From contig NZ_AOIP01000008.1 in NCBI RefSeq assembly GCF_000337535.1, positions 37,557-101,556 on the forward strand: a stretch of DNA of 64,000 nucleotides. Reading direction: 5' to 3'. Positions 25,484-34,327 of the stretch are shown here, piece by piece. Both the position numbers and the translations under genes were made by a program. The DNA is from Natrialba aegyptia DSM 13077. Lineage in GTDB: Archaea; Halobacteriota; Halobacteria; Halobacteriales; Natrialbaceae. Under the pieces are notes generated by a model. The model was not told the origin of the DNA. It searched no databases and worked only from the letters and a program-made list of their open reading frames with translations. The first letter of the stretch is position 1, and the number at the start of each line of letters is the position of its first letter.

Positions 25484-25685
25484 CGAAGGCCGATGAATAC
25501 GAGTTCACGGGCGAAAAAGGAATCCCGTGCACAGTCGTGTACTGGAGTCGTCAGTCCGGTCTCCAGTCTGAGTTTACCACCATGTGATTCGGTACAGAAT
25601 GAGCGACGGGTTTTGAGAGACGGATGCGTCTCAGTTGCCGTCGATAACTGGCCGGAACGCTGCTGAGAACGACTGGCTTACCGAC

Positions 25686-26669
25686 TTACTCTTCGTCCGC
25701 TGCGCCTTCGAGTTCGTCGACGATCTCGTCGGCGTCGACGTCGGCGTCTTCGAGTGCGTCCTCGATGTCGCCGCCGCCCATGCCGCCGCCCATACCGCCC
25801 ATCATGCCGGGCATGCCCATGCCGCCCATGCCGTCGATGACTTCCTGGACGATGACGCGGTCGACACCGATCTGGTCGATGATGTCCTGGCCGATCTGCT
25901 GTTTGCCCATCATCCACTGCTGGTTCATCGTCATCTGGGGCGTCGCTTCGAGGTACAGCGTCTCCTTCTCGACGAGTTCGGTTTCGAACTCGGGTTCGGC
26001 GTCTTCGTCGTCGTCCTCTTCGTCCTCGTCGGGTTCGACGGGGACTTCCTCTTCGACTTCGTCGGTCTCGATCCAGAGTTCGGGTTCGAGACCGAGGTAC
26101 ATCTCGAACAGGCCGGCGGCCTGCTGCTCGCGGTCCTCGACTTCGTCGAGGATTTCGTACTCGTACTCGACGTCTTCGCCGGCCAGCGGGTGGTTGAAGT
26201 CAACGCGTGCGCGGCCGCCGATGATCGTGCTGATGTAGCCCTGCTGGCCGTCGACCTGGACGTTCGCACCGGGGTAGCGGTCGTCCTCGTCGATCTTCTC
26301 CGCGCTGACGGTTTCGACGTTGTCCGGGTCGTACTCGCCGAAGGCGTCTTCGGCGTCGATCGTCACGGTGCCGGAGTCGCCGGGCTCGCTGCCGACGAGT
26401 GCGTCCTCGACGCCCTCGAAGATGTGGCCCTCGCCGATGACGATCGTGCGCGGCTTGAACTCCTGGTTCTGGTCTGCGACCCCCTCCTCTTCGGCGACCT
26501 CCGGATCGGTCGTATCGACCAACTGGTCTCCGTCGGCGGTGTATGCAGTGTATTCGAGTTCGACGAAGTCGCCGTTTTGAAGCCCTTCGGCTTCGTCAGC
26601 GTCTCCGTCGGCTTCCGCTTCGACGTCATCGGCCTGCTCATCGAGCTCGGCCTCCTGTTCCTCGGTCAT
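25686..26669 (-). CDS. FKBP-type (SlyD-like) peptidyl-prolyl isomerase
   Basis: 327 residues. After an acidic start (EEQEAELDEQADDVEAEADG) comes FVELEYTAYTADGDQLVDTT, the SlyD-type FKBP core with IVIGEGHIFEGVEDALVGSEPGD and an inserted flap domain (ISTIIGGRARVDFNHPLAGEDVEYEYEI), then a long acidic region and a C-terminal domain ending in Gly/Met-rich repeats (GGMGGGMGGG). Such proteins are chaperones with prolyl isomerase activity. The longer frame is rejected because Met at 26669 begins the acidic start common to orthologues. Confidence 0.9.
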   Translation of the reverse strand: MTEEQEAELDEQADDVEAEADGDADEAEGLQNGDFVELEYTAYTADGDQLVDTTDPEVAEEEGVADQNQEFKPRTIVIGEGHIFEGVEDALVGSEPGDSGTVTIDAEDAFGEYDPDNVETVSAEKIDEDDRYPGANVQVDGQQGYISTIIGGRARVDFNHPLAGEDVEYEYEILDEVEDREQQAAGLFEMYLGLEPELWIETDEVEEEVPVEPDEDEEDDDEDAEPEFETELVEKETLYLEATPQMTMNQQWMMGKQQIGQDIIDQIGVDRVIVQEVIDGMGGMGMPGMMGGMGGGMGGGDIEDALEDADVDADEIVDELEGAADEE

Positions 26670-26809
26670 ACGTGGTACGTCCCGCCGTCGACATTTAAGT
26701 ACGACGCTTTGGCTCGAGAGTGACGAACGGGTTCGGTCGAGGGACAGTCCGCCCGAGTGCCCGGAGCGACCGATACTTACCGCCGCCGCCCGTTCGCCCA
26801 CCTACGAAC

Positions 26810-27439
26810 ATGTATGAGGTCGAAGTGAAGGTGCCCGCCGAACTCGACCGCGTCCGGGCGCAACTCGAGGATGCACCGCTCGAGGTAACGCCGCAGGGGG
26901 CTGTCGTTCAAACAGACACGTATTACGACGCACCGCACCGATCGTTTCCCGAGACGGACGAGGCACTTCGAATCCGGAACGAGCGCCACCGGTCCGGCCC
27001 GGCCGACTCGAGCGAGACGGCCGACTCCGACGCCGAACCACGCGACGACACAGCCGAGGAGACCCGAGTTACCTACAAAGGTCCGCTCGTCGACGAGGAA
27101 TCGAAGACACGCGAGGAAGTCGAAACCACTGTCGGCGACGCCGAGACGTTCGACGCCGTGCTGACGAATCTCGGCTTCGAGGCTGCCGCAACGGTTCGCA
27201 AGGAACGCGAGCGATACACGGTCGCGCCCACGGATGGTGCGGCGGACGAGTTCGAGTTCACCGTCACGCTCGACGCCGTCGACGACGTGGGTGAGTACGT
27301 CGAGGTCGAAACTGAACTCGAGGACGAGCGTGCGCTCGAGTCAGCACGGGACGGCGCATACAACGTCCTTCGCGCGCTCGAACTCGACCCGGACGACCAG
27401 ATCCGGACCTCGTACCTGGGGTTGCTGCTCGAGTCGTGA
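26810..27439 (+). CDS. CYTH-domain protein (class IV adenylate cyclase-like)
   Basis: 209 residues. The CYTH/triphosphate-tunnel signature is present: MYEVEVKVPAE with the ExExK pattern, QTDTYYDAP near residue 40, ALRIRNER with paired arginines, RVTYKGP and later KERERY and EVETEL. These enzymes act on triphosphates (adenylate cyclase, thiamine triphosphatase or tripolyphosphatase), and which one cannot be told. A central Ser/Asp/Glu-rich insertion (residues about 62-85) interrupts the barrel, as in other haloarchaeal members. Confidence 0.88.
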   Translation: MYEVEVKVPAELDRVRAQLEDAPLEVTPQGAVVQTDTYYDAPHRSFPETDEALRIRNERHRSGPADSSETADSDAEPRDDTAEETRVTYKGPLVDEESKTREEVETTVGDAETFDAVLTNLGFEAAATVRKERERYTVAPTDGAADEFEFTVTLDAVDDVGEYVEVETELEDERALESARDGAYNVLRALELDPDDQIRTSYLGLLLES

Positions 27440-27511
27440 GCGTGCGGTCGCCGAGCGCGAGGACTCTCGGATAACTCCCGGGTATTTTCCGGCGCAGCAC
27501 TGTTTCCGCAA

Positions 27512-27518
27512 GTTATAG
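27512..27518 (+). promoter_or_regulatory. TATA box of the SAM synthetase gene
   Basis: GTTATAG is centred about 29 bases before the ATG at 27544. That spacing supports 27544 rather than the in-frame GTG at 27535. Confidence 0.6.
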
Positions 27519-27543
27519 AAACTCGCTCCGTTTAGTGCCGGCA

Positions 27544-28749
27544 ATGAGCGAGCGGAACATCCGGGTCGAGCCGATCGACCGGCAGGCCGTCGAGGATCAG
27601 GAGGTCGAAATCGTCGAGCGAAAGGGGATCGGACACCCGGACTCTATCTGTGATGGAGTGGCCGAGAGCGTCGCCGGCGCGCTCGCCCGCGAATATCTCG
27701 ATCGTGTGGGGGAAGTGCTTCACTTCAATACGGACGAGACGCAACTCGTCGCGGGCGAGGCAGCACCCGCGTTCGGCGGCGGTGAAGTCGTCGATCCGAT
27801 CTACCTGCTGATCGTCGGCCGCGCAACCAAACACTACGAGGGACAGACGATTCCGACCGAGACGATCGCGTTGCGGGCCGCACGCGAGTATTTAGAGAAG
27901 ACGATCCCGCAGCTCGAATACGGCGAGGACATCGTCGTCGACGTAAAACTCGGCGAGGGAAGCGGGGATCTACAGGACGTGTTCGGCGAGGACGAGGTGC
28001 GCGTTCCGATGGCCAACGACACCAGTTTCGGCGTCGGCCACGCGCCGCTGACCGAGACGGAGCGGATCGTCTCCGAGGCCGAGTCTCGACTCAACGGGGA
28101 GTTCGCCGCGGAGAACCCCTATCTGGGTCCAGACGTGAAGATCATGGGCAAGCGGGAGGGTGACACGATCGACGTCACCGTCGCGGCGGCGATGGTCGAC
28201 GAGTTCATCGCGGATCTCGACGCGTACGCGGACGCCGTCGAGTCGGTCCGCGCGTTCGTCGCCGAAGTTGCGGGCGACCACACCGACCGCGAGGTCAACG
28301 TCCACGTGAACACGGCCGACGACTACGAGGAAGGGTCGATCTACCTCACGGTCACCGGCACGTCGGCCGAACAGGGCGACGACGGCTCCGTCGGTCGGGG
28401 CAACCGCGCGAACGGGCTCATCACGCCCAATCGGTCGATGTCGATGGAGGCTACGAGCGGCAAGAACCCGGTCAACCACATCGGGAAGATCTACAACCTG
28501 CTCTCGACCCAGATCGCGGAGGAAGTCGTCGCCGAGGTCGACGGCATCCGCGACCTGCGCGTTCGCCTGCTCAGCCAGATCGGCCGTCCGATCGACCAGC
28601 CCCACGTCGCCGATGTGCACGTCGTCACCGCCGACGGCGTCGCCCTCGAAGACGTGGAAGACGAGATCAACGCGATCGTCGATACTGAACTCGCGAACGT
28701 CACCGAGATCACGCGCAAGGTTATCGACGGCGAACTGACGACGTTTTAG
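27544..28749 (+). CDS. mat: Archaeal-type S-adenosylmethionine synthetase
   Basis: 401 residues, matching the archaeal MAT family, which makes S-adenosylmethionine from methionine and ATP. Seen: [19 protein letters not shown] near residue 28, [47 protein letters not shown] near residue 280 and [14 protein letters not shown] near residue 305. This family is unrelated in sequence to the bacterial MetK enzymes. It is single-gene, preceded by its own promoter. Confidence 0.97.
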   Translation: MSERNIRVEPIDRQAVEDQEVEIVERKGIGHPDSICDGVAESVAGALAREYLDRVGEVLHFNTDETQLVAGEAAPAFGGGEVVDPIYLLIVGRATKHYEGQTIPTETIALRAAREYLEKTIPQLEYGEDIVVDVKLGEGSGDLQDVFGEDEVRVPMANDTSFGVGHAPLTETERIVSEAESRLNGEFAAENPYLGPDVKIMGKREGDTIDVTVAAAMVDEFIADLDAYADAVESVRAFVAEVAGDHTDREVNVHVNTADDYEEGSIYLTVTGTSAEQGDDGSVGRGNRANGLITPNRSMSMEATSGKNPVNHIGKIYNLLSTQIAEEVVAEVDGIRDLRVRLLSQIGRPIDQPHVADVHVVTADGVALEDVEDEINAIVDTELANVTEITRKVIDGELTTF

Positions 28750-28767
28750 GTCTCGTTCTCGGGGAAC

Positions 28768-30279
28768 CTATTCAGCTGCGTTCTCGGTTGTTGAGTCCGC
28801 CGACTCCACCGACTCCGACAGTTGGCGTACGGTCGAGCGCACCGCCACAACGCTTTCTCGCTGTTCGCGCGTCGACTCGGAGATCGTCTCGAGTTCGTCG
28901 CGGAGGCCGTTCATTTCGTCGACGGCGAGGTCGACCGTCGCGGCGATTTCCTCGCTGCCGGCGGCCTGATCGTCGATCGCGGTCGCAACTTCGCCGACGC
29001 CGGCCGCCGCGTCGTCGATCGCAGTGGCGATGTCGTCGAGTCGGGCCAGCGCGTTCTCGACGCGGTCGACGCCGTCGTCGATCCGGTCGGTCGTCGTCTC
29101 GAACTGGGCGGCCGTGGACTCGATTTCCGCCTGCACGTCCTCGATCGTCGCCTCGATCCGGCCCGCCTGTTCCTGGGTATCTTCGGCTAACGACTTGACC
29201 TCGCTGGCGACGATGGCGAAGCCGGCACCCTCCTCGCCGGCCTGTGCGGCCTCGATCTGGGCGTTGAGCGCCAGGATGTTCGTCTGGTCGGCGATGCCGT
29301 CGATGACGTCGACGATCTCGCCGATTTCATCGATGCTCTCGTGGAGCGTTTCGATATCCGCCGACACGTCTTCGGCGGCGTCCGACACCGTTTCCATCGT
29401 CTCGATAGCGCCGCTCGCAGCGTCTGCGCCCTCCTCGGCGAGATCGGCGGCCTCGTCGCTGGTTCGTTGTACCGTTTCCGTCGTCGACGCGATCTCTTCG
29501 ACGGTCGCGCTCTGGTCCGAGACCTCCGAGGCGATGGTCTCCATGCGCTGGGTCTGTTCGACGCCGAGTTCGTGAATTCGATCGATCGTATTGGTGATCG
29601 ACTCCGTATTCGCCTCGAGTTCGACAATCTCAGACCGGACCTGTTCGGAGACGGTCTCTTGCAATTCTTCGAACTCCTGGCGCTGGTGGACGAACTCGGT
29701 TACGTCCGGCGTCGCCTCGAACGCGCCGATGGCGTTCCCGTCGGGGTCTCGAAGCGGGACGGCGTACACCTGGTGGTAGCGATCCGAGTGCGGGACCGTC
29801 CGGGTATCGTTCTCCTGAATCGGCTCGTTCCGCCGGATGACCTTCTCCGCGAGGGTTTCGCTCTCGCCTTCGGTTTCGAAGATGTCGTAGGCGTTTTCCC
29901 CCAGGACGCGGTCGGCACCCGTCCCGTTGAGGCCCGTCATCGCCCCGTTCCAGTTCGTGATCTCGCCGCCCGCAGCGACGGCGAACGCGCCCTCGGGGAA
30001 ACAACCGACGAGTTGCGTGTACAGCGACCGCCAGAAATCGCGCTCCCGGCGGAGTCGACTGAACTCGTCAACCTCGTCGGCGCTACTCCCGTCGGCACCG
30101 GCACCTGAACCGGCACCGTCATCGGCTCCACTACCGCTTGCTCGCTCGCCGTGTGCTCTCTCCTCGACCGAGGCGAGATACTGCTCGAGCAGCGCGCTCT
30201 CGCCCTGACTGTGGTCGGTTCGCGTCGAATCCACCGCTTCAGTACCCGTTCGTGTTTCGCGTGCCAACGGCTCGCTCAT
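28768..30279 (-). CDS. Soluble methyl-accepting transducer with a PAS domain
   Basis: 503 residues, no transmembrane helix, so a cytoplasmic Htr-type transducer. Residues about 75-190 form a PAS-like sensor (VGCFPEGAFAVAAGGEITNWNGAM, then the YHQVYAVPLRDPDGNAIGAFE strand set). Residues about 200-503 are an all-helical signalling domain with the conserved hairpin NAQIEAAQAGEEGAGFAIVA and SEVKSLAEDT, which docks CheA/CheW. The ligand is unknown. Start ATG 30279 was chosen because TATA-like CTATAAT (30304-30310) lies 25-31 bases upstream; the Met at 30300 would lie inside that box's spacing. Confidence 0.92.
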   Translation of the reverse strand: MSEPLARETRTGTEAVDSTRTDHSQGESALLEQYLASVEERAHGERASGSGADDGAGSGAGADGSSADEVDEFSRLRRERDFWRSLYTQLVGCFPEGAFAVAAGGEITNWNGAMTGLNGTGADRVLGENAYDIFETEGESETLAEKVIRRNEPIQENDTRTVPHSDRYHQVYAVPLRDPDGNAIGAFEATPDVTEFVHQRQEFEELQETVSEQVRSEIVELEANTESITNTIDRIHELGVEQTQRMETIASEVSDQSATVEEIASTTETVQRTSDEAADLAEEGADAASGAIETMETVSDAAEDVSADIETLHESIDEIGEIVDVIDGIADQTNILALNAQIEAAQAGEEGAGFAIVASEVKSLAEDTQEQAGRIEATIEDVQAEIESTAAQFETTTDRIDDGVDRVENALARLDDIATAIDDAAAGVGEVATAIDDQAAGSEEIAATVDLAVDEMNGLRDELETISESTREQRESVVAVRSTVRQLSESVESADSTTENAAE

Positions 30280-30303
30280 TACGCTGGACAGTCCGTCCAT
30301 CGA

Positions 30304-30310
30304 CTATAAT
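30304..30310 (-). promoter_or_regulatory. TATA box of the transducer gene
   Basis: CTATAAT on the plus strand (ATTATAG on the coding strand) is 25-31 bases upstream of the ATG at 30279, supporting that start. Confidence 0.6.
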
Positions 30311-30410
30311 CTCTCTGGCCATCCCCGCTCGATGCCGTCGCCGTCTGAGATCGGTTCCCACGAACTCGTGGCTCGTAACCCCCTTATGGCCCGCCTCCCT
30401 AACGAGGGGC

Positions 30411-31589
30411 ATGCATCCGCCGGGAGCCGACACCGTCCTCGTCCGCCACGGGGACGTTAACACAAAGAGCAACACCGTCAAGCGGTACATGGAGGACCGC
30501 CTCGCCGAGAACATCGAGGCCCTCCTCGCCGACCGGTCGATCCCCGGCGAGGTCGAACGCCGGTGGAATCGCCCGCTGATCCACACCGACGAGGAGCACG
30601 TCGACGCCGCGACCGACGCCGCGACCGACGCATTCGGCGTCGTCTCCGCCAGCCCCGCCCTGACGGTCGACACCGCCATGGGCGAAATCTGTACGGCGCT
30701 CGCGGAAACCGCCCGCGCGTGCTACGACGGCGGCGCGTTCGCCGTCGACGCCCGCCGGGCCGACAAGAGCCTCCCCTACACGAGCGAAGAACTCGCCCGC
30801 GAGGGCGGCACCGCCATCTGGGAGGCCGTCGAGGACGAGTTCAGTCCCGAGGTCGACCTCGATACCCCGGACCTCACCTTCGGCGTCGAGGTCCGCGAGG
30901 ACTTCGCGTTTATCTACCTCGAGACGGTTTCGGGCCCGGGCGGTCTGCCGCTCGGGGCCCAGGAGCCGGTCATCGCCCTGATCAGCGGCGGGATCGACTC
31001 GCCGGTCGCGGCCTACGAACTGATGAAACGCGGGAGTCCGATCGTCCCGGTCTACGTCGACCTCGGGGCCTACGGCGGTATCGACCACGAGGCGCGCGCG
31101 ATGGAGACGGTGCGAACGCTCTCGCGGTACGCGCCGAACTTCGACATGCCGGTCTACAAGGTTCCCGGCGGCGAGACGGTCGATCACCTCGTGGGGACGA
31201 TGGAGCAGGGCCGGATGCTCTCGCTGCGGCGATTCTTCTACCGAACGGCGGAGCACCTCGCCGAGCGGGTCGACGCCCACGGCATCGTCACCGGCGAAGC
31301 CGTCGGCCAGAAGTCGAGCCAGACCCTCCAGAATCTCGGCGTCACCAGCCGCGCGACGCGACTCCCGATCCACCGCCCGCTGCTCACCCGGGACAAACCG
31401 GAAATCGTCGCTCAAGCCCGCGAAATCGACACGTACACGCAGTCGACGATCAACGCCGGCTGCAACCGCGTGGCACCCGACCGCGTCGAGACGAACGCTC
31501 GGCTCGAACCGCTGCTCGAACACGAGCCTGACGACCTCTTCGAGCGGGCCGAAGACGCGGCGAAACGCGCTGAACTCGTCGAGCCCTGA
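30411..31589 (+). CDS. thiI: tRNA 4-thiouridine synthase ThiI
   Basis: 392 residues. N-terminal ferredoxin-like and THUMP domain (VLVRHGDVNTKSNTVKRYMED, then the RADKSLPYTSEEL region), followed by a PP-loop ATPase domain with ALISGGIDSPVAAYELMKRG near residue 190 and GEAVGQKSSQTLQNL near residue 303. ThiI adenylates and thiolates U8 of tRNA and can feed thiamine synthesis. The C-terminal rhodanese domain of E. coli ThiI is absent, as in most archaea. Confidence 0.93.
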   Translation: MHPPGADTVLVRHGDVNTKSNTVKRYMEDRLAENIEALLADRSIPGEVERRWNRPLIHTDEEHVDAATDAATDAFGVVSASPALTVDTAMGEICTALAETARACYDGGAFAVDARRADKSLPYTSEELAREGGTAIWEAVEDEFSPEVDLDTPDLTFGVEVREDFAFIYLETVSGPGGLPLGAQEPVIALISGGIDSPVAAYELMKRGSPIVPVYVDLGAYGGIDHEARAMETVRTLSRYAPNFDMPVYKVPGGETVDHLVGTMEQGRMLSLRRFFYRTAEHLAERVDAHGIVTGEAVGQKSSQTLQNLGVTSRATRLPIHRPLLTRDKPEIVAQAREIDTYTQSTINAGCNRVAPDRVETNARLEPLLEHEPDDLFERAEDAAKRAELVEP

Positions 31590-31628
31590 ACACAGTCCGC
31601 TGGCTGTTTTTGTAGCGTGTGTCCGTGC

Positions 31629-32705
31629 TCACTCCTTCTCCCGGTCAACCCCAACTGCCTCCGCAACTGATGCGAACCCGTCGCGTTCGAGCAGGTTCAC
31701 GAGACCGCGGTTGATTCGTTTCGCGGTCGAGGGGCCCCGGTAGACGAAGCCAGTGTACAACTGGACGAGCGATGCGCCGGCGCGGATCTTTCGGTAGGCG
31801 CTTGCGGCCGAATCGACGCCGCCGACGCCGATGATCGGCAGGTCGCCGTCGGTGTGGTCGGCGATCGTGCGGATGACCGCGGTCGAGGGCTCCTCGAGCG
31901 GTTTGCCGCTGAGGCCGCCCCACTCCTCGCGCCGCGGCGAGGCGAGGTTCTCGCGGTCGGTCGACGTGTTCGTCGCGACGATCCCGTCGAGGTCGAACGC
32001 CTGAACGATGTCGACGAGTTCGAGGATCGACGCGGCGGGTTCGTCGGGACCGACCTTCACCAGGATCGGCACGTCCGCGTCGTTTTCGTCTTCGAGCGTC
32101 TCGAAAATTTCTCGGAGGTGATCGGGGGAGGCCTCGTCGAACTCGTCGGGCGTGTTCGGACAGGAGACGTTGACGACGACGTAGTCGGCGAACGGCGAGA
32201 GGCGGTCGAAGACGCGCCGGTAGTCCTCGACGGCCTCGCGTTCCGTCGACGAGTTCATCTTGCCGATGTTCACGCCGAGTGGAAAGTCGGGCGTGCCGTC
32301 GGTCTCGAGCCGGGACTTCACCCGCTCCATCCCCTGGCCGTTGAACCCCATGCGGTTGACCATCGCCTCGTCCTCGCGCAGGCGGAACAGCCGCGGCCGG
32401 TCGTTGCCGCCCTGCGAGTATGGTGTCACGGTGCCGATTTCGACGAACCCGAAGCCGAGCGCGGCGAGCGCGTGGGTCACCTCGGCGTTCTTGTCGAAGC
32501 CGGCCGCGATTCCGACCGGGTTCGGAAACGTCGTATCGAACAGGTCGACGCAGAGTGCGGGATGGTCGTACTGGTAGGCCGCCGCCATGGCCGCCCGCGT
32601 CGGCCGGGTGGACTGTGCCGCCCGAAGCGTTCGCTTCCCGAGATCGTGGGCCGTCTCGGCCGGAAGCCGGAACGCGAGCGGGCGAACTCGCGAGTACAGC
32701 GTCAT
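31629..32705 (-). CDS. pyrD: Dihydroorotate dehydrogenase (quinone), class 2
   Basis: 358 residues. FMN enzyme that oxidises dihydroorotate in pyrimidine synthesis; class 2 forms are membrane-associated and use quinone. Seen: N-terminal helical extension (LYSRVRPLAFRLPAETAHDLGKR), GIAAGFDKNAEV near residue 65, FGFVEIGTVTPYSQGGNDRPRLFRL near residue 85, RMGFNGQGM, VNVSCPNTPD with the catalytic Ser near residue 178, and LPIIGVGGVDSA near residue 300. It lies alone, convergent with thiI. Confidence 0.96.
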   Translation of the reverse strand: MTLYSRVRPLAFRLPAETAHDLGKRTLRAAQSTRPTRAAMAAAYQYDHPALCVDLFDTTFPNPVGIAAGFDKNAEVTHALAALGFGFVEIGTVTPYSQGGNDRPRLFRLREDEAMVNRMGFNGQGMERVKSRLETDGTPDFPLGVNIGKMNSSTEREAVEDYRRVFDRLSPFADYVVVNVSCPNTPDEFDEASPDHLREIFETLEDENDADVPILVKVGPDEPAASILELVDIVQAFDLDGIVATNTSTDRENLASPRREEWGGLSGKPLEEPSTAVIRTIADHTDGDLPIIGVGGVDSAASAYRKIRAGASLVQLYTGFVYRGPSTAKRINRGLVNLLERDGFASVAEAVGVDREKE

Positions 32706-32783
32706 CGACAGCCACTCGGTGTGGCTGGTAGGTAAACGTCCCGGGACGGAGCCGACAGGGGCGCGTGCGAGTTCGCTTCCGTT

Positions 32784-33122
32784 TCAGGGGTCGTCCGGAT
32801 CGTCAGTGCGGTCAGCCGTCGGCCCGAACTCGGACGCGAGCAGTTCCGGAACGTCTTCGGGCATAACGTCCGAGTACCAGACGTTTCGTGGCTGGATCGT
32901 GATCGCGACACCGTCCTCGCTGCACAGGCCGAGACACGAGGTCGTCCCGACGGAAACCGCCGTCCAGAACGCGTCTCGCTCCCGCAACCAGTCTTTGACC
33001 GCCGCAACCGTCTCCTCGGCACCGACCGTTCCGCAACTCGCGTGTGCCGACTCGCGGGCGTTGGTACAGACGAAGACGTGCGCGTCGAGGCGCTCGCGCT
33101 GGCGCTCGGTCCGCTCGTTCAT
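32784..33122 (-). CDS. Thioredoxin-like [2Fe-2S] ferredoxin
   Basis: 112 residues. Seen: HVFVCTNARESAHASCG and GTTSCLGLCSEDGVAI, the C-x(about 10)-C ... C-x3-C cysteine pattern of thioredoxin-like 2Fe-2S ferredoxins. Its ATG at 33122 overlaps the stop of cbtA (33119) by four bases, making it the last gene of the cbtB-cbtA unit. Family members in this setting accompany cobalamin biosynthesis, so an electron-transfer role in corrin-ring metal chemistry is a reasonable inference. Confidence 0.85.
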   Translation of the reverse strand: MNERTERQRERLDAHVFVCTNARESAHASCGTVGAEETVAAVKDWLRERDAFWTAVSVGTTSCLGLCSEDGVAITIQPRNVWYSDVMPEDVPELLASEFGPTADRTDDPDDP

Positions 33123-33901
33123 GAACGCGAACTCGCGGCGAGAGCGACTCGCTGCTCGGTGCTCGGTCGGTCTCGGGCCCGGGCCTGGAGTCGGTCGAAA
33201 CAGCCGGCGACCAGCGCCCAGAGTGCGGCCTGGCTGAGCGCGGTCAGTCCCCGGAATGCAGTGACGAGTTCGGCAGGGAGTGGGCCGCTCTCGACGATCG
33301 TCGGTGCTGCGAGAGTCGTCACGGCTACGAGAGCGACGATCGGGAGGGCTGCAAGACACAGTCCGATCGGGCGGCTTCGCGTCGACCCACGGCGGTAGCC
33401 GTAGATCGCAGTTGCGGCGATGAGGGCGCCTGCGAGCATGAGTCCGCCGTAGACGGCGATGCGGATCGTCGGGGTGTACGCCTGCTCCGCGCCGGGCGTC
33501 GTCGGCGGTAGAACGAGCCACGGGACGCCGGAGACGGCGAGAAATCCAGCGCCGGCCAGCACGTAGCCCTTGGTCGACCCGCGTCCGGGGAGTGCGGGTT
33601 CGAGGAAGTAGAAGGCGAGTGCGAAGGCGGCACCCAGCAAGATACCCCAGAAGATGCCGCTACCGATGCTCACGACGGTAGTCGTCGTTTCGCCGACCGC
33701 GTGGGCGTGCTCGCCGGCAGCGTGGGCATGTTCGCCGGCGGTATGCGCGTGCTCGTGGCCGCTTTCAGCGCCGCCGGCCCCCTCGGCGAGGGCTTCCATG
33801 TACCCGATCAGTGGATTCGCGACCAGCATGACGTAGAGGCCGTAGGCGATGCCCGCGATTGCACCTGCGAGCACGCCCTGTTTGAGGTAGTCGACGAGCA
33901 T
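33119..33901 (-). CDS. cbtA: CbtA family cobalt transport protein
   Basis: 260 residues with about five hydrophobic helices, starting LKQGVLAGAIAGIAYGLYVMLVANPLIGYMEALAEGAGG as in CbtA. The first loop holds a His-rich stretch made of tandem AGEHAHA units (residues about 46-68), likely a metal-capturing site. The gene begins one base into the stop codon of cbtB (TGATG overlap). CbtA and CbtB are predicted subunits of a cobalt transporter regulated with cobalamin genes. Confidence 0.9.
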   Translation of the reverse strand: MLVDYLKQGVLAGAIAGIAYGLYVMLVANPLIGYMEALAEGAGGAESGHEHAHTAGEHAHAAGEHAHAVGETTTTVVSIGSGIFWGILLGAAFALAFYFLEPALPGRGSTKGYVLAGAGFLAVSGVPWLVLPPTTPGAEQAYTPTIRIAVYGGLMLAGALIAATAIYGYRRGSTRSRPIGLCLAALPIVALVAVTTLAAPTIVESGPLPAELVTAFRGLTALSQAALWALVAGCFDRLQARARDRPSTEQRVALAASSRS

Positions 33902-34086
33902 CAGTGACAGGTCACACCGACTGCGTGTCGGAAGTTGTGCAGCGAGTCGTGAACGAGCGGTTCTTGGACGAACAGGAGCGTAAACGCCAGCGTCGCAACG
34001 AGCGCGAAGACGAGCGCTAATTGCGCGGTCGTGTGATCGTTGCGGGCGGTTCCGATTCGATCGTGGACGGTTTCGGTCGCCTCCAT
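33901..34086 (-). CDS. cbtB: CbtB family cobalt transport small subunit
   Basis: 61 residues: one hydrophobic helix (LALVFALVATLAFTLLFV) and a conserved C-terminal segment EPLVHDSLHNFRHAVGVTCH with four His and one Cys, the CbtB hallmark expected to bind cobalt. It is the first gene of the cbtB-cbtA-ferredoxin operon. An upstream in-frame ATG at 34095 adds three residues; 34086 is the likelier family start. No cobalamin riboswitch was recognised upstream. Confidence 0.9.
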   Translation of the reverse strand: MEATETVHDRIGTARNDHTTAQLALVFALVATLAFTLLFVQEPLVHDSLHNFRHAVGVTCH

Positions 34087-34327
34087 GAAAGTCAATTTTC
34101 CCTACTGAAAGTACAGTTGTAAATCTGCCGGTCGTTCATCGATCGTCGCGTCCCTCAGTCGGCGTCCGTTACCCGGTCACGAGACCGAGGCTGCCCGTCC
34201 CGACATCGCGATAGCGTCGCCCAATCGTGCTGGTAGATAACGAAATCGTTTTCCTACAGCTACCGCTTGAATCGACTAACGACGAGAGTCATGAGTATTC
34301 AACGCCGGTCACCAGGAGGGATGTGCC
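34087..34327. other. Divergent intergenic region between the cobalt and Mrp operons
   Basis: About 240 bases. On the minus side are the cbtB promoter-like AT tracts; on the plus side a consensus AGGAGGG Shine-Dalgarno sequence at 34314-34320 precedes the GTG at 34328. A 15-residue open frame (34291-34338) overlaps that GTG in another frame. Confidence 0.45.
34314..34320 (+). promoter_or_regulatory. Ribosome binding site that decides the GTG start of the Mrp operon
   Basis: AGGAGGG seven bases before GTG 34328. Strong Shine-Dalgarno sites are uncommon among leaderless haloarchaeal genes, so this marks a transcript with a real 5' leader and supports GTG rather than a downstream codon. Confidence 0.65.

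Noticed and set aside
25635..26723. 362-codon plus-strand frame over the FKBP gene
   Set aside because: Repetitive Val/Asp/Phe/Leu translation is the antisense of an acidic protein; the FKBP motifs are on the minus strand.
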